Positions 1 through 7,873 of a stretch of DNA of 18,472 nucleotides are shown piece after piece. Origin of the DNA: an uncultured Porphyromonadaceae bacterium (GTDB lineage: Bacteria; Bacteroidota; Bacteroidia; Bacteroidales; Muribaculaceae); NCBI GenBank assembly GCA_947176285.1, contig CAMWQF010000021.1, positions 1-18,472 of the forward strand, read 5' to 3'. Within the stretch, counting starts at the first letter, position 1; every line of letters begins with the position of its first letter. The position numbers and the translations under genes were made by a program. The notes beneath the pieces were generated by a model. That model was not told the DNA's origin and made no database searches. It saw only the letters and a program-made list of their open reading frames with translations.

Positions 1-732
1 GACGGAGACGGAAGAGGCATACCTGTCAGAACCTACAGAAAACCCAATGTAGGGAAAACATATCCGATTGCTACTCCACAAGACAGCGATGAGTTTGACA
101 CCACTACTTTAGGATATCAATGGCAATGGAATGGCAATCCTCAACCATTGTGGTATTTCTGCGATGCAGCCAACTCTGTGCTGAGACTATTCTCTCACAA
201 CACTCCTGACGCTAAGAATCTTTATGACATGCCCAACGTTCTGATGCAGAAATTTCCTAATGAAAATTTCACTGCGACTGCCAAAGTATCATTCTTTCCT
301 CGTGTTAAAGATGGCAAGACTATGGTAGGAGAAAAAGGTGGTATCGCTATAATGGGATATAATTTTGCCACTCTTGCTCTTGAAAGCCGCGAAGATGGAA
401 TCTATCTTGTTCAGACTGATTGTGTCGGCGCCAATAAAGGAAAAGAAGAAGTAGAGACTGCTGCAGAGAAACTTGACACCACCGGACCAATTTGGCTTCA
501 GGCTGTAGTAAAAATGACCGGAAAGAAGAATCCCAAAGCAAAACCTGACTACAAATGCACTGTAACTTTCCGCTATAGTCTTGACGGCAAAAAATATAAA
601 GATTTCGGAAGGGCAATGGATGTTCGTGAAGGTCATTGGATAGGTGCAAAAGTTGGTGTATTCTGCACTCGCCCTTGGAAGAGCAATGACAGCGGTTGGC
701 TTGATGTCGATTCTTTCATCATAGATAAGTAA
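1..732 (+). CDS. Glycoside hydrolase family 43 protein, C-terminal part (5' end outside window)
   Basis: Open from the first base, giving 243 visible residues up to TAA at 730-732. About 40 residues in is LGYQWQWNGNP followed by WYF, the opening of the beta-sandwich (concanavalin-like) domain that follows the five-bladed propeller in GH43 xylosidases and arabinofuranosidases. The rest fits that lectin-like fold: the segment GGIAIMGYNFATLAL, a charged middle and a closing WLDVDSFII strand. The family removes xylose or arabinose from plant xylan side chains, and Bacteroidales copies usually act in the periplasm within polysaccharide-use loci. The catalytic propeller lies upstream of the window, so substrate and activity cannot be judged. 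No other glycan-use gene follows, so this is probably the last gene of its unit. Confidence 0.8.
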   Translation, partial: DGDGRGIPVRTYRKPNVGKTYPIATPQDSDEFDTTTLGYQWQWNGNPQPLWYFCDAANSVLRLFSHNTPDAKNLYDMPNVLMQKFPNENFTATAKVSFFPRVKDGKTMVGEKGGIAIMGYNFATLALESREDGIYLVQTDCVGANKGKEEVETAAEKLDTTGPIWLQAVVKMTGKKNPKAKPDYKCTVTFRYSLDGKKYKDFGRAMDVREGHWIGAKVGVFCTRPWKSNDSGWLDVDSFIIDK

Positions 733-824
733 TCATCTAAAACACACTATCAAACAGCAAGATAATAAAAAGTTATCCAAAACAAAAAGTCAACTGATTG
801 ATTTTTAACAAACTACCAATTTTT

Positions 825-877
825 ATTTCCCCAAAAGTTTTCCAAAAATATTTTTTTGAGAAGATTTTTGGGGAAAT
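825..877 (+). terminator. Long inverted repeat, possible terminator or operator before nrdD
   Basis: ATTTCCCCAAAA (825-836) and TTTTGGGGAAAT (866-877) are perfect 12-base inverted arms around 29 nt that include an A/T-only palindrome. It could terminate the GH43 transcript, but the loop is long and the run of T after it is short. It stops 2 nt before the -33 box of the nrdD promoter, so it could also be a regulator site. Confidence 0.4.
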
Positions 878-879
878 AT

Positions 880-910
880 TTTGTCAATTTGAATATATTG
901 TTTAACTTTG
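880..910 (+). promoter_or_regulatory. nrdD promoter
   Basis: TTTG (880-883), 19 nt, TAACTTTG (903-910): a full match to the Bacteroidetes primary-sigma pattern. The predicted start is near 914, giving a leader of about 40 nt that carries AAGGA at 944-948, five bases before the nrdD ATG. Confidence 0.75.
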
Positions 911-953
911 CAACCAGAACAAACAACCACACAATTAACATCGAAGGATTCAG

Positions 954-3158
954 ATGATACACACCATACAAAAGCGCGACGGACGCATAGTAGGCTACAA
1001 CGAAGAGAAGATCAAAGCCGCAATCCGCAAGGCTATGCTTGCAACATCTTCCGGCGAAGATGAGTCTCTTATACAGAGAATCACCGACCGCATCGGCATG
1101 ACCGGAAAGGAACGCATGACTGTGGAAGACATTCAAGACCGCGTGGAGATAGAACTCATGAAATCCGCACGCAAGGACGTAGCGAAGAAATACATCGCTT
1201 ATCGCGATCAACGCTCTATCGCTCGCCGCGCTAAGACACGCGATATTTTCCTTGAGATCATCGAAACCAAGAACAATGATGTGACAAGGGAGAATGCCAA
1301 CATGAATGCTGACACTCCTGCCGGCATGATGATGAAGTTTGCATCTGAAACCACAAAACCTTTTGTGGATGATTACCTTCTTGACAGCGAAGTGAAACAG
1401 GCAGTGAAAAACAACTACCTTCACATACATGACAAGGACTACTATCCTACCAAAAGCCTGACATGCGTGCAGCATCCTCTCGACAATCTTCTTGACAATG
1501 GTTTTGTGGCAGGACATGCAGAAAGCCGAGCACCAAAAAGAATCGAAACCGCAGGGGTGATTGCCTGCATTTCTCTTGAAACTGCACAAAATGAGATGCA
1601 CGGAGGACAGGCGATTCCTGCATTTGACTTCTACCTTGCTCCGTTTGTGCGCACCACTTTCAAGGAAGAACTGAAAGTGCTCGAATCCCTTACAGGCAAA
1701 GATCTCACTGAATATCATGACATTGAGATCGAAGATTATGTAAAAAAGGATTTAGAAGGGCTTGAAGGAGACGCACGTCTGGTGCAACATGCCATCAACC
1801 GCACCGTAAGCCGAGTGCATCAATCCATGGAAGCCTTCATTCATAATATGAACACAATCCATTCACGTGGAGGCAATCAGGTAGTGTTCAGTTCAATCAA
1901 CTATGGCACTGACACTTCAGCAGAAGGACGGTGTGTCATCAGGGAGATTTTGAACTGCACATACGAAGGAGTAGGAAACGGGGCAACAGCTATTTTCCCT
2001 ATACAGATATGGAAAAAGAAGAGAGGCGTAAGTTATCTTCCGGATGATCCGAACTACGATCTTTATCGATTGGCTTGCAAGGTAGCCGCCAAACGATTCT
2101 TCCCCAACTTCTTGAATCTTGATGCCACTTTTAATCAGCATGAACTTTGGAAAGCCGATGATCCCCGCCGCTTTGAATATGAAGTGGCAACAATGGGATG
2201 CCGTACTCGAGTATTTGAAAACAGATATGGCAAAAAGACCTCCATCGGCAGGGGCAATCTCTCATTCTCTACTATCAACATCGTGCGCCTCGCTATAGAA
2301 TGCATGGGAATAAAAGATGAAGCGGAACGCATAGAACGATTCTTCGAGCGTCTTGATGACATCCTTGAATTGACTGCCAAGCAACTTGATGACAGATATC
2401 AGTTCCAGAAAACAGCTCTTGCCAAGCAATTCCCGCTCGTGATGAGATCACTTTGGACAGGGGCTGAAAAACTTGGTCCGAACGATACAATCGAAAGTGT
2501 CATTAACCAGGGAACACTCGGCATCGGCTTCATCGGGCTTGCTGAATGCCTTATTGCACTTACAGGCAAGCACCATGGAGAAAGTGAGGATTCCCAGAAA
2601 TTAGGGCTCAGAATAGTGGGACATATGCGATCCAAAGCCAATGAATTTTGTGAACGTTACGGACATAATTATTCAGTTCTTGCCACACCTGCCGAAGGGC
2701 TCAGCGGAAGATTCACAAAACGGGATCGCGCCACTTTTGGTGTGATAGAAGGAATCACAGACAAAGATTATTATACGAACTCCAACCACGTGCCCGTATA
2801 CTACCACTGCTCGCCCAGACACAAAGCCAAAGTGGAAGCACCTTATCATGAACTTACACGTGGAGGTCATATCTTCTATGTAGAGATTGATGGGGATGCC
2901 ACACACAATGAGGAATGCATCATGCAGATTGTAGACATGATGGACAAGTACAATATGGGATATGGTTCGGTCAACCACAACCGCAACCACTGTCCGAACT
3001 GTGGATATGAGAATGCTGATATGGAAATGAAGGAGTGTCCGAAATGCGGCACAAAATTCGAGACCATCCAGCGTATAACAGGTTACCTTGTAGGTACCAC
3101 CGACCGTTGGAATTCCGGCAAATTAGCAGAATTGAAAGATCGCGTGGTTCACAAATAA
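954..3158 (+). CDS. nrdD: Anaerobic (class III) ribonucleoside-triphosphate reductase
   Basis: A 734-residue protein of full family length that reduces ribonucleoside triphosphates to dNTPs without oxygen, using a glycyl radical. The N-terminal ~95 residues form an ATP-cone (IQKRDGRIVGYNEEKI), the allosteric nucleotide domain. The central barrel holds conserved blocks such as HIHDKDYYPTKSLTC and VGNGATAIFPIQIW. Near the C-terminus are four zinc-binding cysteines (C680, C683, C695, C698) and RITGYL, in which G710 is the expected radical site. ATG at 954 is supported by AAGGA five bases upstream. nrdG follows after 43 nt, the usual partner order, so the two are very likely co-transcribed from the promoter at 880-910. 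Nothing looks broken. Confidence 0.97.
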   Translation: MIHTIQKRDGRIVGYNEEKIKAAIRKAMLATSSGEDESLIQRITDRIGMTGKERMTVEDIQDRVEIELMKSARKDVAKKYIAYRDQRSIARRAKTRDIFLEIIETKNNDVTRENANMNADTPAGMMMKFASETTKPFVDDYLLDSEVKQAVKNNYLHIHDKDYYPTKSLTCVQHPLDNLLDNGFVAGHAESRAPKRIETAGVIACISLETAQNEMHGGQAIPAFDFYLAPFVRTTFKEELKVLESLTGKDLTEYHDIEIEDYVKKDLEGLEGDARLVQHAINRTVSRVHQSMEAFIHNMNTIHSRGGNQVVFSSINYGTDTSAEGRCVIREILNCTYEGVGNGATAIFPIQIWKKKRGVSYLPDDPNYDLYRLACKVAAKRFFPNFLNLDATFNQHELWKADDPRRFEYEVATMGCRTRVFENRYGKKTSIGRGNLSFSTINIVRLAIECMGIKDEAERIERFFERLDDILELTAKQLDDRYQFQKTALAKQFPLVMRSLWTGAEKLGPNDTIESVINQGTLGIGFIGLAECLIALTGKHHGESEDSQKLGLRIVGHMRSKANEFCERYGHNYSVLATPAEGLSGRFTKRDRATFGVIEGITDKDYYTNSNHVPVYYHCSPRHKAKVEAPYHELTRGGHIFYVEIDGDATHNEECIMQIVDMMDKYNMGYGSVNHNRNHCPNCGYENADMEMKECPKCGTKFETIQRITGYLVGTTDRWNSGKLAELKDRVVHK

Positions 3159-3201
3159 CCATCATAGCGTACTCCATGCGAATTTCACAAAGACAATACA
3201 A

Positions 3202-3654
3202 ATGAAATTCAGAGTCTTAGACATAATCAGAGGTACAACAGTTGACGGTCCGGGTTTCCGGACCGCCATCTATTTTGCCGGCTGTCGCCATCTATGCCCG
3301 GGCTGCCATAATCCTCAGTCTTGGGATTTCAATGCCGGAACAGACATGACCCTCGAAGAACTATTGAATATAATTGAGGAAGAAGACTTCGATGTGACCC
3401 TATCAGGAGGTGATCCCCTCTACCATCCGGAAGAAATTGCTATTCTCGCCAAGGCAATTCATGAATCAGGCCACAAAGTCTGGCTCTACACCGGTTTCAC
3501 TATTGAAGAAATACAAGCCTCAGCAAAACTAAGCCTCCCACTTCCCTATTTGGATGCCATAGTTGACGGACCTTTCATAGAGTCCCTCCGCGAGCCCGAC
3601 CTACCCTTCAGAGGCAGTTCCAACCAACGTATAATCCACAATCTACACCCCTAA
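3202..3654 (+). CDS. nrdG: Anaerobic ribonucleotide reductase activating protein
   Basis: A 150-residue radical-SAM enzyme that uses its [4Fe-4S] cluster and S-adenosylmethionine to install the glycyl radical on NrdD. The cluster motif CRHLCPGC (CxxxCxxC) follows the typical lead GPGFRTAIYFAG. The SAM-binding glycine patch is TLSGGDPL, and the end FRGSSNQRI is typical of NrdG. The size matches the short NrdG class with no extra domain. It lies 43 nt behind nrdD with no promoter of its own visible, so it is the second gene of that operon. Confidence 0.96.
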   Translation: MKFRVLDIIRGTTVDGPGFRTAIYFAGCRHLCPGCHNPQSWDFNAGTDMTLEELLNIIEEEDFDVTLSGGDPLYHPEEIAILAKAIHESGHKVWLYTGFTIEEIQASAKLSLPLPYLDAIVDGPFIESLREPDLPFRGSSNQRIIHNLHP

Positions 3655-3716
3655 AGAGCCATTTCTCTATCTATTAGACATTTGCATATGAATTAATCAA
3701 AGCCTTCGAGGATTTT

Positions 3717-3848
3717 ATCACTGCCATAGGGATATTTTATGACAATTTCATCCCTGTCATAGGGACGTTTCCTATTGATTCCATCCCTATTACAGGGATG
3801 TTTTTATCGAAATTCTTCCCTATAATAGGGATTTTTTCAAAATTTATA
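3717..3848 (+). repeat. Four tandem 33-nt repeats with internal palindromes
   Basis: Units start at 3717, 3750, 3783 and 3816, exactly 33 nt apart. Each carries a CCCT/AGGG inverted core: ATCACTGCCATAGGGAT, ATCCCTGTCATAGGGAC, ATCCCTATTACAGGGAT and TTCCCTATAATAGGGAT. The last contains a perfect 7-base inverted repeat around one base; the first has lost its left arm. The remaining half of each unit is T-rich and variable. Read in the frame of the downstream gene, the units give an 11-residue periodicity (IPVIG-x-F). A fifth, isolated copy lies at 7874-7909. The array ends just before the ATPase promoter, so a tandem operator is plausible. Confidence 0.8.
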
Positions 3849-3850
3849 AT

Positions 3851-3858
3851 TATCTTTG
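3851..3858 (+). promoter_or_regulatory. -7 box of the ATPase gene promoter
   Basis: TATCTTTG, followed by CA, is an exact Bacteroidetes -7 element. The -33 position falls at the end of the repeat array and has no good TTTG, so the promoter may need an activator bound to the repeats. It places the transcript start near 3862, downstream of the ATG at 3798, which argues for translation from 3876. Confidence 0.55.
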
Positions 3859-3875
3859 CAAAAAAACAGTTACAT

Positions 3876-5057
3876 ATGGTAGATAATTCACTCCATTCAG
3901 CAATGCTGAAACAATTGAATGACACAAGTTTACAATTCAAAAGATATCTTTATGATGATATACCCGATGCGCGTCTTGTAGGCATTATAGGTCCCCGAGG
4001 AGTAGGGAAATCTACTCTTCTTCTTCAGAAAATTAAAGAATCTAATAAGAAATGCTTGTATGTGGATGCAGACAATTTATATTTTACAACACATACGTTG
4101 GTCAGCCTTGCTGACGATTTTGTAAAGGATGGTGGTGAGTTTCTTGCCATTGACGAAATACATAAATATGATGGTTGGTCTCGAGAATTAAAGGAGATTT
4201 ATGATACCAACCGTGATCTTCATATCATCTTTACCGGCTCGTCTGTTCTTGACATCAAGAAAGGTTCTGCCGACCTAAGCCGTCGAGCATTGATGTTCCA
4301 TATGCAAGGTTTGTCATTTCGTGAATATCTTGAATTATTTCATGATCGAAAGGTCAAAACTTATTCACTCGAAGAAATTTTAAATCATGAAGTGGAGATT
4401 CCATCAAAAGAAAGCGTTTTGCCGGAACATCCACTACCCTATTTCAGCGACTATCTTACTAAAGGATATTTCCCATTTTCCAGTGAACCTCTCTTTGAAC
4501 TTCGTCTAAATCAAATCATATCTCAAACTGTAGAATCCGACATTCCCCTATACGCCGGATTTACTTCTGCCACCGCCAGGAAATTGAAGCAACTGATGGG
4601 AGTGCTTTCGAGATTAGCACCATATAAACCGAGTATAGAAAAACTATCTCAAGAAATAGGAGTAAGCAAAAACACTCTTCCTGAATATCTTACGATGCTT
4701 GAAAAAGCAGGAATGATTTCATTGCTACGAGATGATACAGCGGGTTTGAGAGTTCTTGGAAAAATTGAAAAATTATATATTGACAATACAAACTTCATGT
4801 ATGCTATGGCTGGAATAAAAACAGATATTGGAAATGTACGAGAAACTTTCTTCCAGAATCAAATGCGAGTAGAATATGACATTTCTGTATCGAGAGTATC
4901 AGATTTCAGAATTGGTGATTATACATTTGAAGTTGGAGGGAAAAACAAGGGGCAAAGACAGATAGAATCTATCCAAAATGCATTTGTAATCAAAGACAAT
5001 ATCGAATTCGGTAACGCCAATATAATCCCACTCTGGCATTTCGGCCTCACGTATTAA
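3876..5057 (+). CDS. AAA ATPase with C-terminal DUF4143-type domain
   Basis: A 393-residue protein. Walker A is GPRGVGKS (about residues 39-46), Walker B is FLAIDEIH (89-96), and a sensor-like strand IIFTGSS follows. The second half, with a winged-helix-like stretch (LSQEIGVSKNTLPEYL) and an end containing FEVGGKNKGQ, matches the DUF4143 part of a large bacterial and archaeal ATPase family common in Bacteroidales. The cellular role is not established; the end resembles a PD-(D/E)XK-like fold. An in-frame ATG at 3798 would add 26 residues encoded by the repeat array, but the -7 box at 3851-3858 lies inside that stretch, so ATG 3876 is preferred. The gene stands alone between nrdG and a convergent gene. 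Confidence 0.85.
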   Translation: MVDNSLHSAMLKQLNDTSLQFKRYLYDDIPDARLVGIIGPRGVGKSTLLLQKIKESNKKCLYVDADNLYFTTHTLVSLADDFVKDGGEFLAIDEIHKYDGWSRELKEIYDTNRDLHIIFTGSSVLDIKKGSADLSRRALMFHMQGLSFREYLELFHDRKVKTYSLEEILNHEVEIPSKESVLPEHPLPYFSDYLTKGYFPFSSEPLFELRLNQIISQTVESDIPLYAGFTSATARKLKQLMGVLSRLAPYKPSIEKLSQEIGVSKNTLPEYLTMLEKAGMISLLRDDTAGLRVLGKIEKLYIDNTNFMYAMAGIKTDIGNVRETFFQNQMRVEYDISVSRVSDFRIGDYTFEVGGKNKGQRQIESIQNAFVIKDNIEFGNANIIPLWHFGLTY

Positions 5058-5164
5058 AGCGTTTGGCGCATTTTCATGCCGACGTTTGGCTAATACGCTT
5101 TTAAATACTCTGTAATTAGTTCCCTCTGTGTGAGATAGAAATTTCTTACTTGCATTAAAATACA

Positions 5165-5201
5165 AAACAATAAAAGTCCATCCCATTGGAGATGAACCTT
5201 T
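5165..5201 (-). terminator. Rho-independent terminator of the minus-strand secreted protein gene
   Basis: On the minus strand AAAGGTTCATC pairs with GATGGACTTTT (11 bp including two G-U pairs, 8-nt loop) and is followed by a T-rich run. The plus strand also has a T-rich tail after the stem (TTTATTTATT), so the hairpin may also end the ATPase transcript. The rest of 5058-5238 contains only a weak imperfect hairpin around 5049-5102 (CGTATTA with TAATACG). Confidence 0.65.
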
Positions 5202-5238
5202 ATTTATTCTAATACCGCCTTAGAATAGAAAAATCAAA

Positions 5239-6492
5239 TTAGCGGACGATTATTTTTGCTGCTTCTTTTGAAGTACTATTGCTCGATACTGTCACCACAT
5301 AAACGCCTTGATTAAAACCGGATGTGTTGATATCGAGTTGAGTCTGACCTGCCGGTATTTTGGTATTTAACATAGTCTGACCGGAAGTAGAAACAACTTG
5401 AACCCTAGCACCTTCACCAACAGATGAATCAAGAGAAACCGTCACATTCTCGCCTCGTTTCGGATTGCGAGGAGACACCTTAGAAGTCGGGGCTGCCGTA
5501 ACAAAAGATACAGAGTTGTTGGAATCTATACGATAAACAAGATTAAAGTCATTACGATCAGTATCTTCTACACTTAGTGCCACGAATTTGTTTGGGCCAA
5601 GAGTAAACAAATATATATAATCATCATAATCATCATAATGATACTCAGAAGGAATATCAAAAGTCATCAGAATTTTCCCAGAATCATCACATACATTAAA
5701 ACCAGACATTTCATATCTTGTTCCCCAAGCCTTATATCCTATTTCCCCATTACCATTCATTTCAACCTCTTCAAAACTTCTTTGTTCATATTTTGTAATT
5801 ACATAATTGAAATCTTCACTGAAAAGACCTCTTGTTAGATAGCCTTCAAAATCAGAATTAAAATATATAACTTTTCCAATAGAAGAGCCATTCACTACTG
5901 TGGTTTCTTTCGGATCAAGCCATTTGCCATAATATCCCATGCTTCCATATGCGTAATATGATTGACAACATTCTTTCCATTCTCCGTTTATTTCTCTATA
6001 ATAGTAAAGCGGATACATATCTCCGTAATTATCAGGTTCAAAATATTTACATACAAGAACTTGTGTGCCATTAGGAAGATTTGCAATTTCAGGATTTTTC
6101 CCATTCAAAGCATATAAATAACTTTGTACTCTTTCTATTGTCAGTCCTGTTGTTTCTCCGTTAATATTTATTATTTCTCCCGTTTCATATTCAGGGCCGT
6201 TAAGTGCAACCTGGCTACAATAAGCCCTGGCCTGAACAGAATAAGTTGAAGTATATTCAATCTGTGGGACATTAATTTCTTTATACAAATGAAAATTTTC
6301 ATCGTATATTGTAAAATGGCCATTTAAATCATCATCGTCATAATAACATACAAACGATTTTCCATCTTTTGACCATTCAGCAGGAATTAAATCCGGCCAG
6401 TAGCCAGAAACAGTAGTTTCCGGAGTAATTGCACATATCGACATGCAACTGATGAATACAAAAACCGCACTTAGCAGTAATTTTTTCCTCAT
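5239..6492 (-). CDS. Secreted protein with a T9SS-like C-terminal sorting domain
   Basis: A 417-residue protein that begins with a classic signal peptide (MRKKLLLSAVFVFISCMSICA), so it is exported. The central ~310 residues are rich in aromatic and acidic residues with repeated strand-like blocks and match no family I recognise. The last ~75 residues (from about SPRNPKRGENVTV, through TSGFNQGVYVVTV, to KIIVR) look like the beta-sandwich sorting domain of type IX secretion substrates. Whether this organism has that system cannot be seen here; such domains also persist in gut Bacteroidales without obvious type IX secretion. No close promoter is visible before the ATG. The nearest lies about 270 nt upstream and would first transcribe the structured RNA at 6531-6756. 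Confidence 0.85.
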   Translation of the reverse strand: MRKKLLLSAVFVFISCMSICAITPETTVSGYWPDLIPAEWSKDGKSFVCYYDDDDLNGHFTIYDENFHLYKEINVPQIEYTSTYSVQARAYCSQVALNGPEYETGEIININGETTGLTIERVQSYLYALNGKNPEIANLPNGTQVLVCKYFEPDNYGDMYPLYYYREINGEWKECCQSYYAYGSMGYYGKWLDPKETTVVNGSSIGKVIYFNSDFEGYLTRGLFSEDFNYVITKYEQRSFEEVEMNGNGEIGYKAWGTRYEMSGFNVCDDSGKILMTFDIPSEYHYDDYDDYIYLFTLGPNKFVALSVEDTDRNDFNLVYRIDSNNSVSFVTAAPTSKVSPRNPKRGENVTVSLDSSVGEGARVQVVSTSGQTMLNTKIPAGQTQLDINTSGFNQGVYVVTVSSNSTSKEAAKIIVR

Positions 6493-6530
6493 AATTTGTA
6501 GAATTTTCTAGCCTCTCAGTCCCTTGAGGC

Positions 6531-6756
6531 ATTAATAAAAGAAAAGCGTGGAACTGTATGCCACGTCTTAAAGAGAAGGTGCTAGGAAAAACCTCAGAAA
6601 ACAGATGTGGGAAAAACAGCCCCACGTGTATTGACTATACGCGGAGACCGTCTGCCATCTCTTGTTTTCTTGAGTTTAAGTTTCCTAGGCTTTTCTCTTA
6701 CAAGAAGAAAGCATAACGCTTTATTTTAATATTTCACTATATTGGCAGTGCCAATT
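6531..6756 (-). ncRNA. Candidate 6S-like rod-shaped RNA (or long structured leader)
   Basis: The minus strand from about 6730 to 6531 folds on itself almost end to end. Pairings, from the closing stem inward, are AAAGCGT/ACGCTTT, ATGC/GCAT, TCTT with AAGA, TAAGAGAA/TTCTCTT, CTAGGAA/TTCCTAG, AGAAAAC/GTTTTCT, AGATG/CATCT, CAG/CTG and an apical CTCCGCGT/ACACGTGGGG hairpin, separated by small bulges. A rod of about 200 nt with paired ends is the shape of 6S RNA, which mimics an open promoter and binds RNA polymerase. A good promoter lies just upstream. Near the 3' end CGTGG/CCACG followed by CTTTTCTTTTATT resembles a terminator. It could instead be the leader of the secreted-protein gene. No primary-sequence match to a known family is claimed. 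Confidence 0.5.
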
Positions 6757-6762
6757 ATTATG

Positions 6763-6793
6763 CAAATTTAGACAAATTTTCGTTATATTCCAA
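6763..6793 (-). promoter_or_regulatory. Promoter of the rod-shaped RNA
   Basis: On the minus strand TTG (6793-6791), 20 nt, TAAATTTG (6770-6763) matches the Bacteroidetes promoter pattern. The predicted start is near 6756, just before a small TTGGC/GCCAA hairpin and the long rod. Confidence 0.6.
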
Positions 6794-7042
6794 CTAAAAT
6801 AAAACTTTTTTCATTTTTTTGTCATCATTTGATGTTTATTCAATATTCCATTGTTAAAAAAAACATCGATTCAGCGGAAGCACTATGAGGCTCTTTGTAA
6901 ATCTTAGCATTGAAATACCGCGCTTGCTCGTTCCATTACGCCAAAATTCACCACTAAACTAAAAGCGACAAAAACAAACTGACTGTAAAATTTGTCATAT
7001 AAGAAAAGAATTGCTAATTTTTCATATAAAAGACTGCTACCT
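6794..7042. other. AT-rich intergenic stretch before the MNT gene
   Basis: Between the divergent RNA promoter and the MNT gene I see no confident element. TAAAATTTG at 6986-6994 resembles a -7 box with one base too many. A 25-codon ATG-initiated frame at 6885-6962 has GGAAG upstream, but nothing else supports it as a gene. Confidence 0.4.
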
Positions 7043-7381
7043 ATGTCTGAAGAAGAGAAATACACAGTGCTGGTTAAGGCTCTGCAAAATAAAGCTGCTG
7101 AAATTCTACCAACGGGTTCGCAAGTGGCTCTTTATGGATCACGAGCAAGAGGTGATGCGCACGAGGATTCAGATTGGGATCTTCAAATTTTGATTCCTGG
7201 TGAAGAAAGAGTGTCATGGTCTAAATGGGATATATATGCATGGCCATTTGCTGCTATTGGGTTGAATTATGATGAAATGGTAAATCCACGATTATATTCC
7301 TATTCAGGATGGTTAAAACGGAGTTTTTTACCATTTTATAAAAATGTTGAAAAAGATAAGGTGGTGATATTTCAAAATTAA
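7043..7381 (+). CDS. MNT-type nucleotidyltransferase, antitoxin of an MNT-HEPN pair
   Basis: A 112-residue minimal nucleotidyltransferase. YGSRARGD (residues 31-38) followed by DSDWD gives the family signature GS-x10-D-x-D with D44 and D46 as metal ligands. In described MNT-HEPN systems the nucleotidyltransferase neutralises the HEPN toxin, in studied cases by adding AMP to it. A frame open from a TTG at 6992 would add 17 residues, but ATG 7043 gives the usual start close to the fold and is preferred. The HEPN gene starts 6 nt after the stop. The last ~19 codons are duplicated in the relic at 7905-7961. Confidence 0.87.
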   Translation: MSEEEKYTVLVKALQNKAAEILPTGSQVALYGSRARGDAHEDSDWDLQILIPGEERVSWSKWDIYAWPFAAIGLNYDEMVNPRLYSYSGWLKRSFLPFYKNVEKDKVVIFQN

Positions 7382-7387
7382 TTATCC

Positions 7388-7816
7388 ATGACTTTAAAAT
7401 CCCAGGAAAGAAACGATATTGTATCTTATAGATTAGAAAGAGCAAGACAGACTTTGAAAGAGGCTAAAGACATTGGAGGTCTCGGATATTGGAATCTTGC
7501 AGCAAATCGTTTGTACTATGCAGCATACTATGCAAGTGCTGCACTTTTGATTCATAATGGAATAGAAGCCTCATCCCATAAGGGTATTGTACGTATGATT
7601 GGACTCTCTTTTGTCAGACAAGGAATTCTGAAACCGGAAGATTCTCAATTATTAGGAAGATTGTTCACAATGAGACAGACAGGAGATTATGAAGACTTGT
7701 TTGATTGGAAAGAATCCGATGTATGTCCAATGTATATGCCTGTTGAAGACTATATTGACCGTATAGAATCCATCATCTCAACATCACAATCTAAGAATCT
7801 TCAAGATGAGAATTAA
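7388..7816 (+). CDS. HEPN-domain protein, toxin of an MNT-HEPN pair
   Basis: A 142-residue all-helical HEPN protein. The core helix AANRLYYAAYYASAALL (about 38-54), the SSHKGIVRMIG segment and RQTGDY (R96 to Y101, an R-x4-Y form of the R-x4-H motif) are typical of the classical HEPN group paired with MNT proteins. HEPN toxins usually cut RNA; with Tyr at the last motif position, catalysis here is uncertain. It follows the MNT gene by 6 nt and is surely co-transcribed. Such pairs act as toxin-antitoxin modules and are often found near other mobile or defence-like genes, here a DUF4143 ATPase and repeat copies. Confidence 0.85.
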   Translation: MTLKSQERNDIVSYRLERARQTLKEAKDIGGLGYWNLAANRLYYAAYYASAALLIHNGIEASSHKGIVRMIGLSFVRQGILKPEDSQLLGRLFTMRQTGDYEDLFDWKESDVCPMYMPVEDYIDRIESIISTSQSKNLQDEN

Positions 7817-7819
7817 TTA

Positions 7820-7849
7820 TTTGCATATATAAATAAATTCGTATATTTG
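7820..7849 (+). promoter_or_regulatory. Orphan promoter before the decayed MNT-HEPN copy
   Basis: TTTG (7820-7823), 18 nt, TATATTTG (7842-7849) is a good Bacteroidetes promoter. No intact gene starts downstream until ftsY, which has its own promoter. It may be left over from the decayed locus or may add transcription into ftsY. Confidence 0.55.
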
Positions 7850-7873
7850 CAAACGTAATGACTATTGATAGAT

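Noticed and set aside
825..877. Inverted repeat before nrdD as an NrdR box
   Set aside because: The arms CCCCAAAA/TTTTGGGG do not match the A/T-centred NrdR consensus, and no second box in phase is present.
813..1718. Minus-strand frame of 301 codons opposite nrdD
   Set aside because: It runs antisense to a complete nrdD, is rich in Cys, His and Phe, and matches no family; it is a shadow frame.
3717..3848. The tandem repeats as a CRISPR array
   Set aside because: Units are contiguous at 33 nt with no unique spacers, there are only four, and no cas gene is nearby.
6885..6962. 25-codon small frame with GGAAG upstream
   Set aside because: Only the spacing of a weak ribosome-binding site supports it; there is no promoter or recognisable feature.
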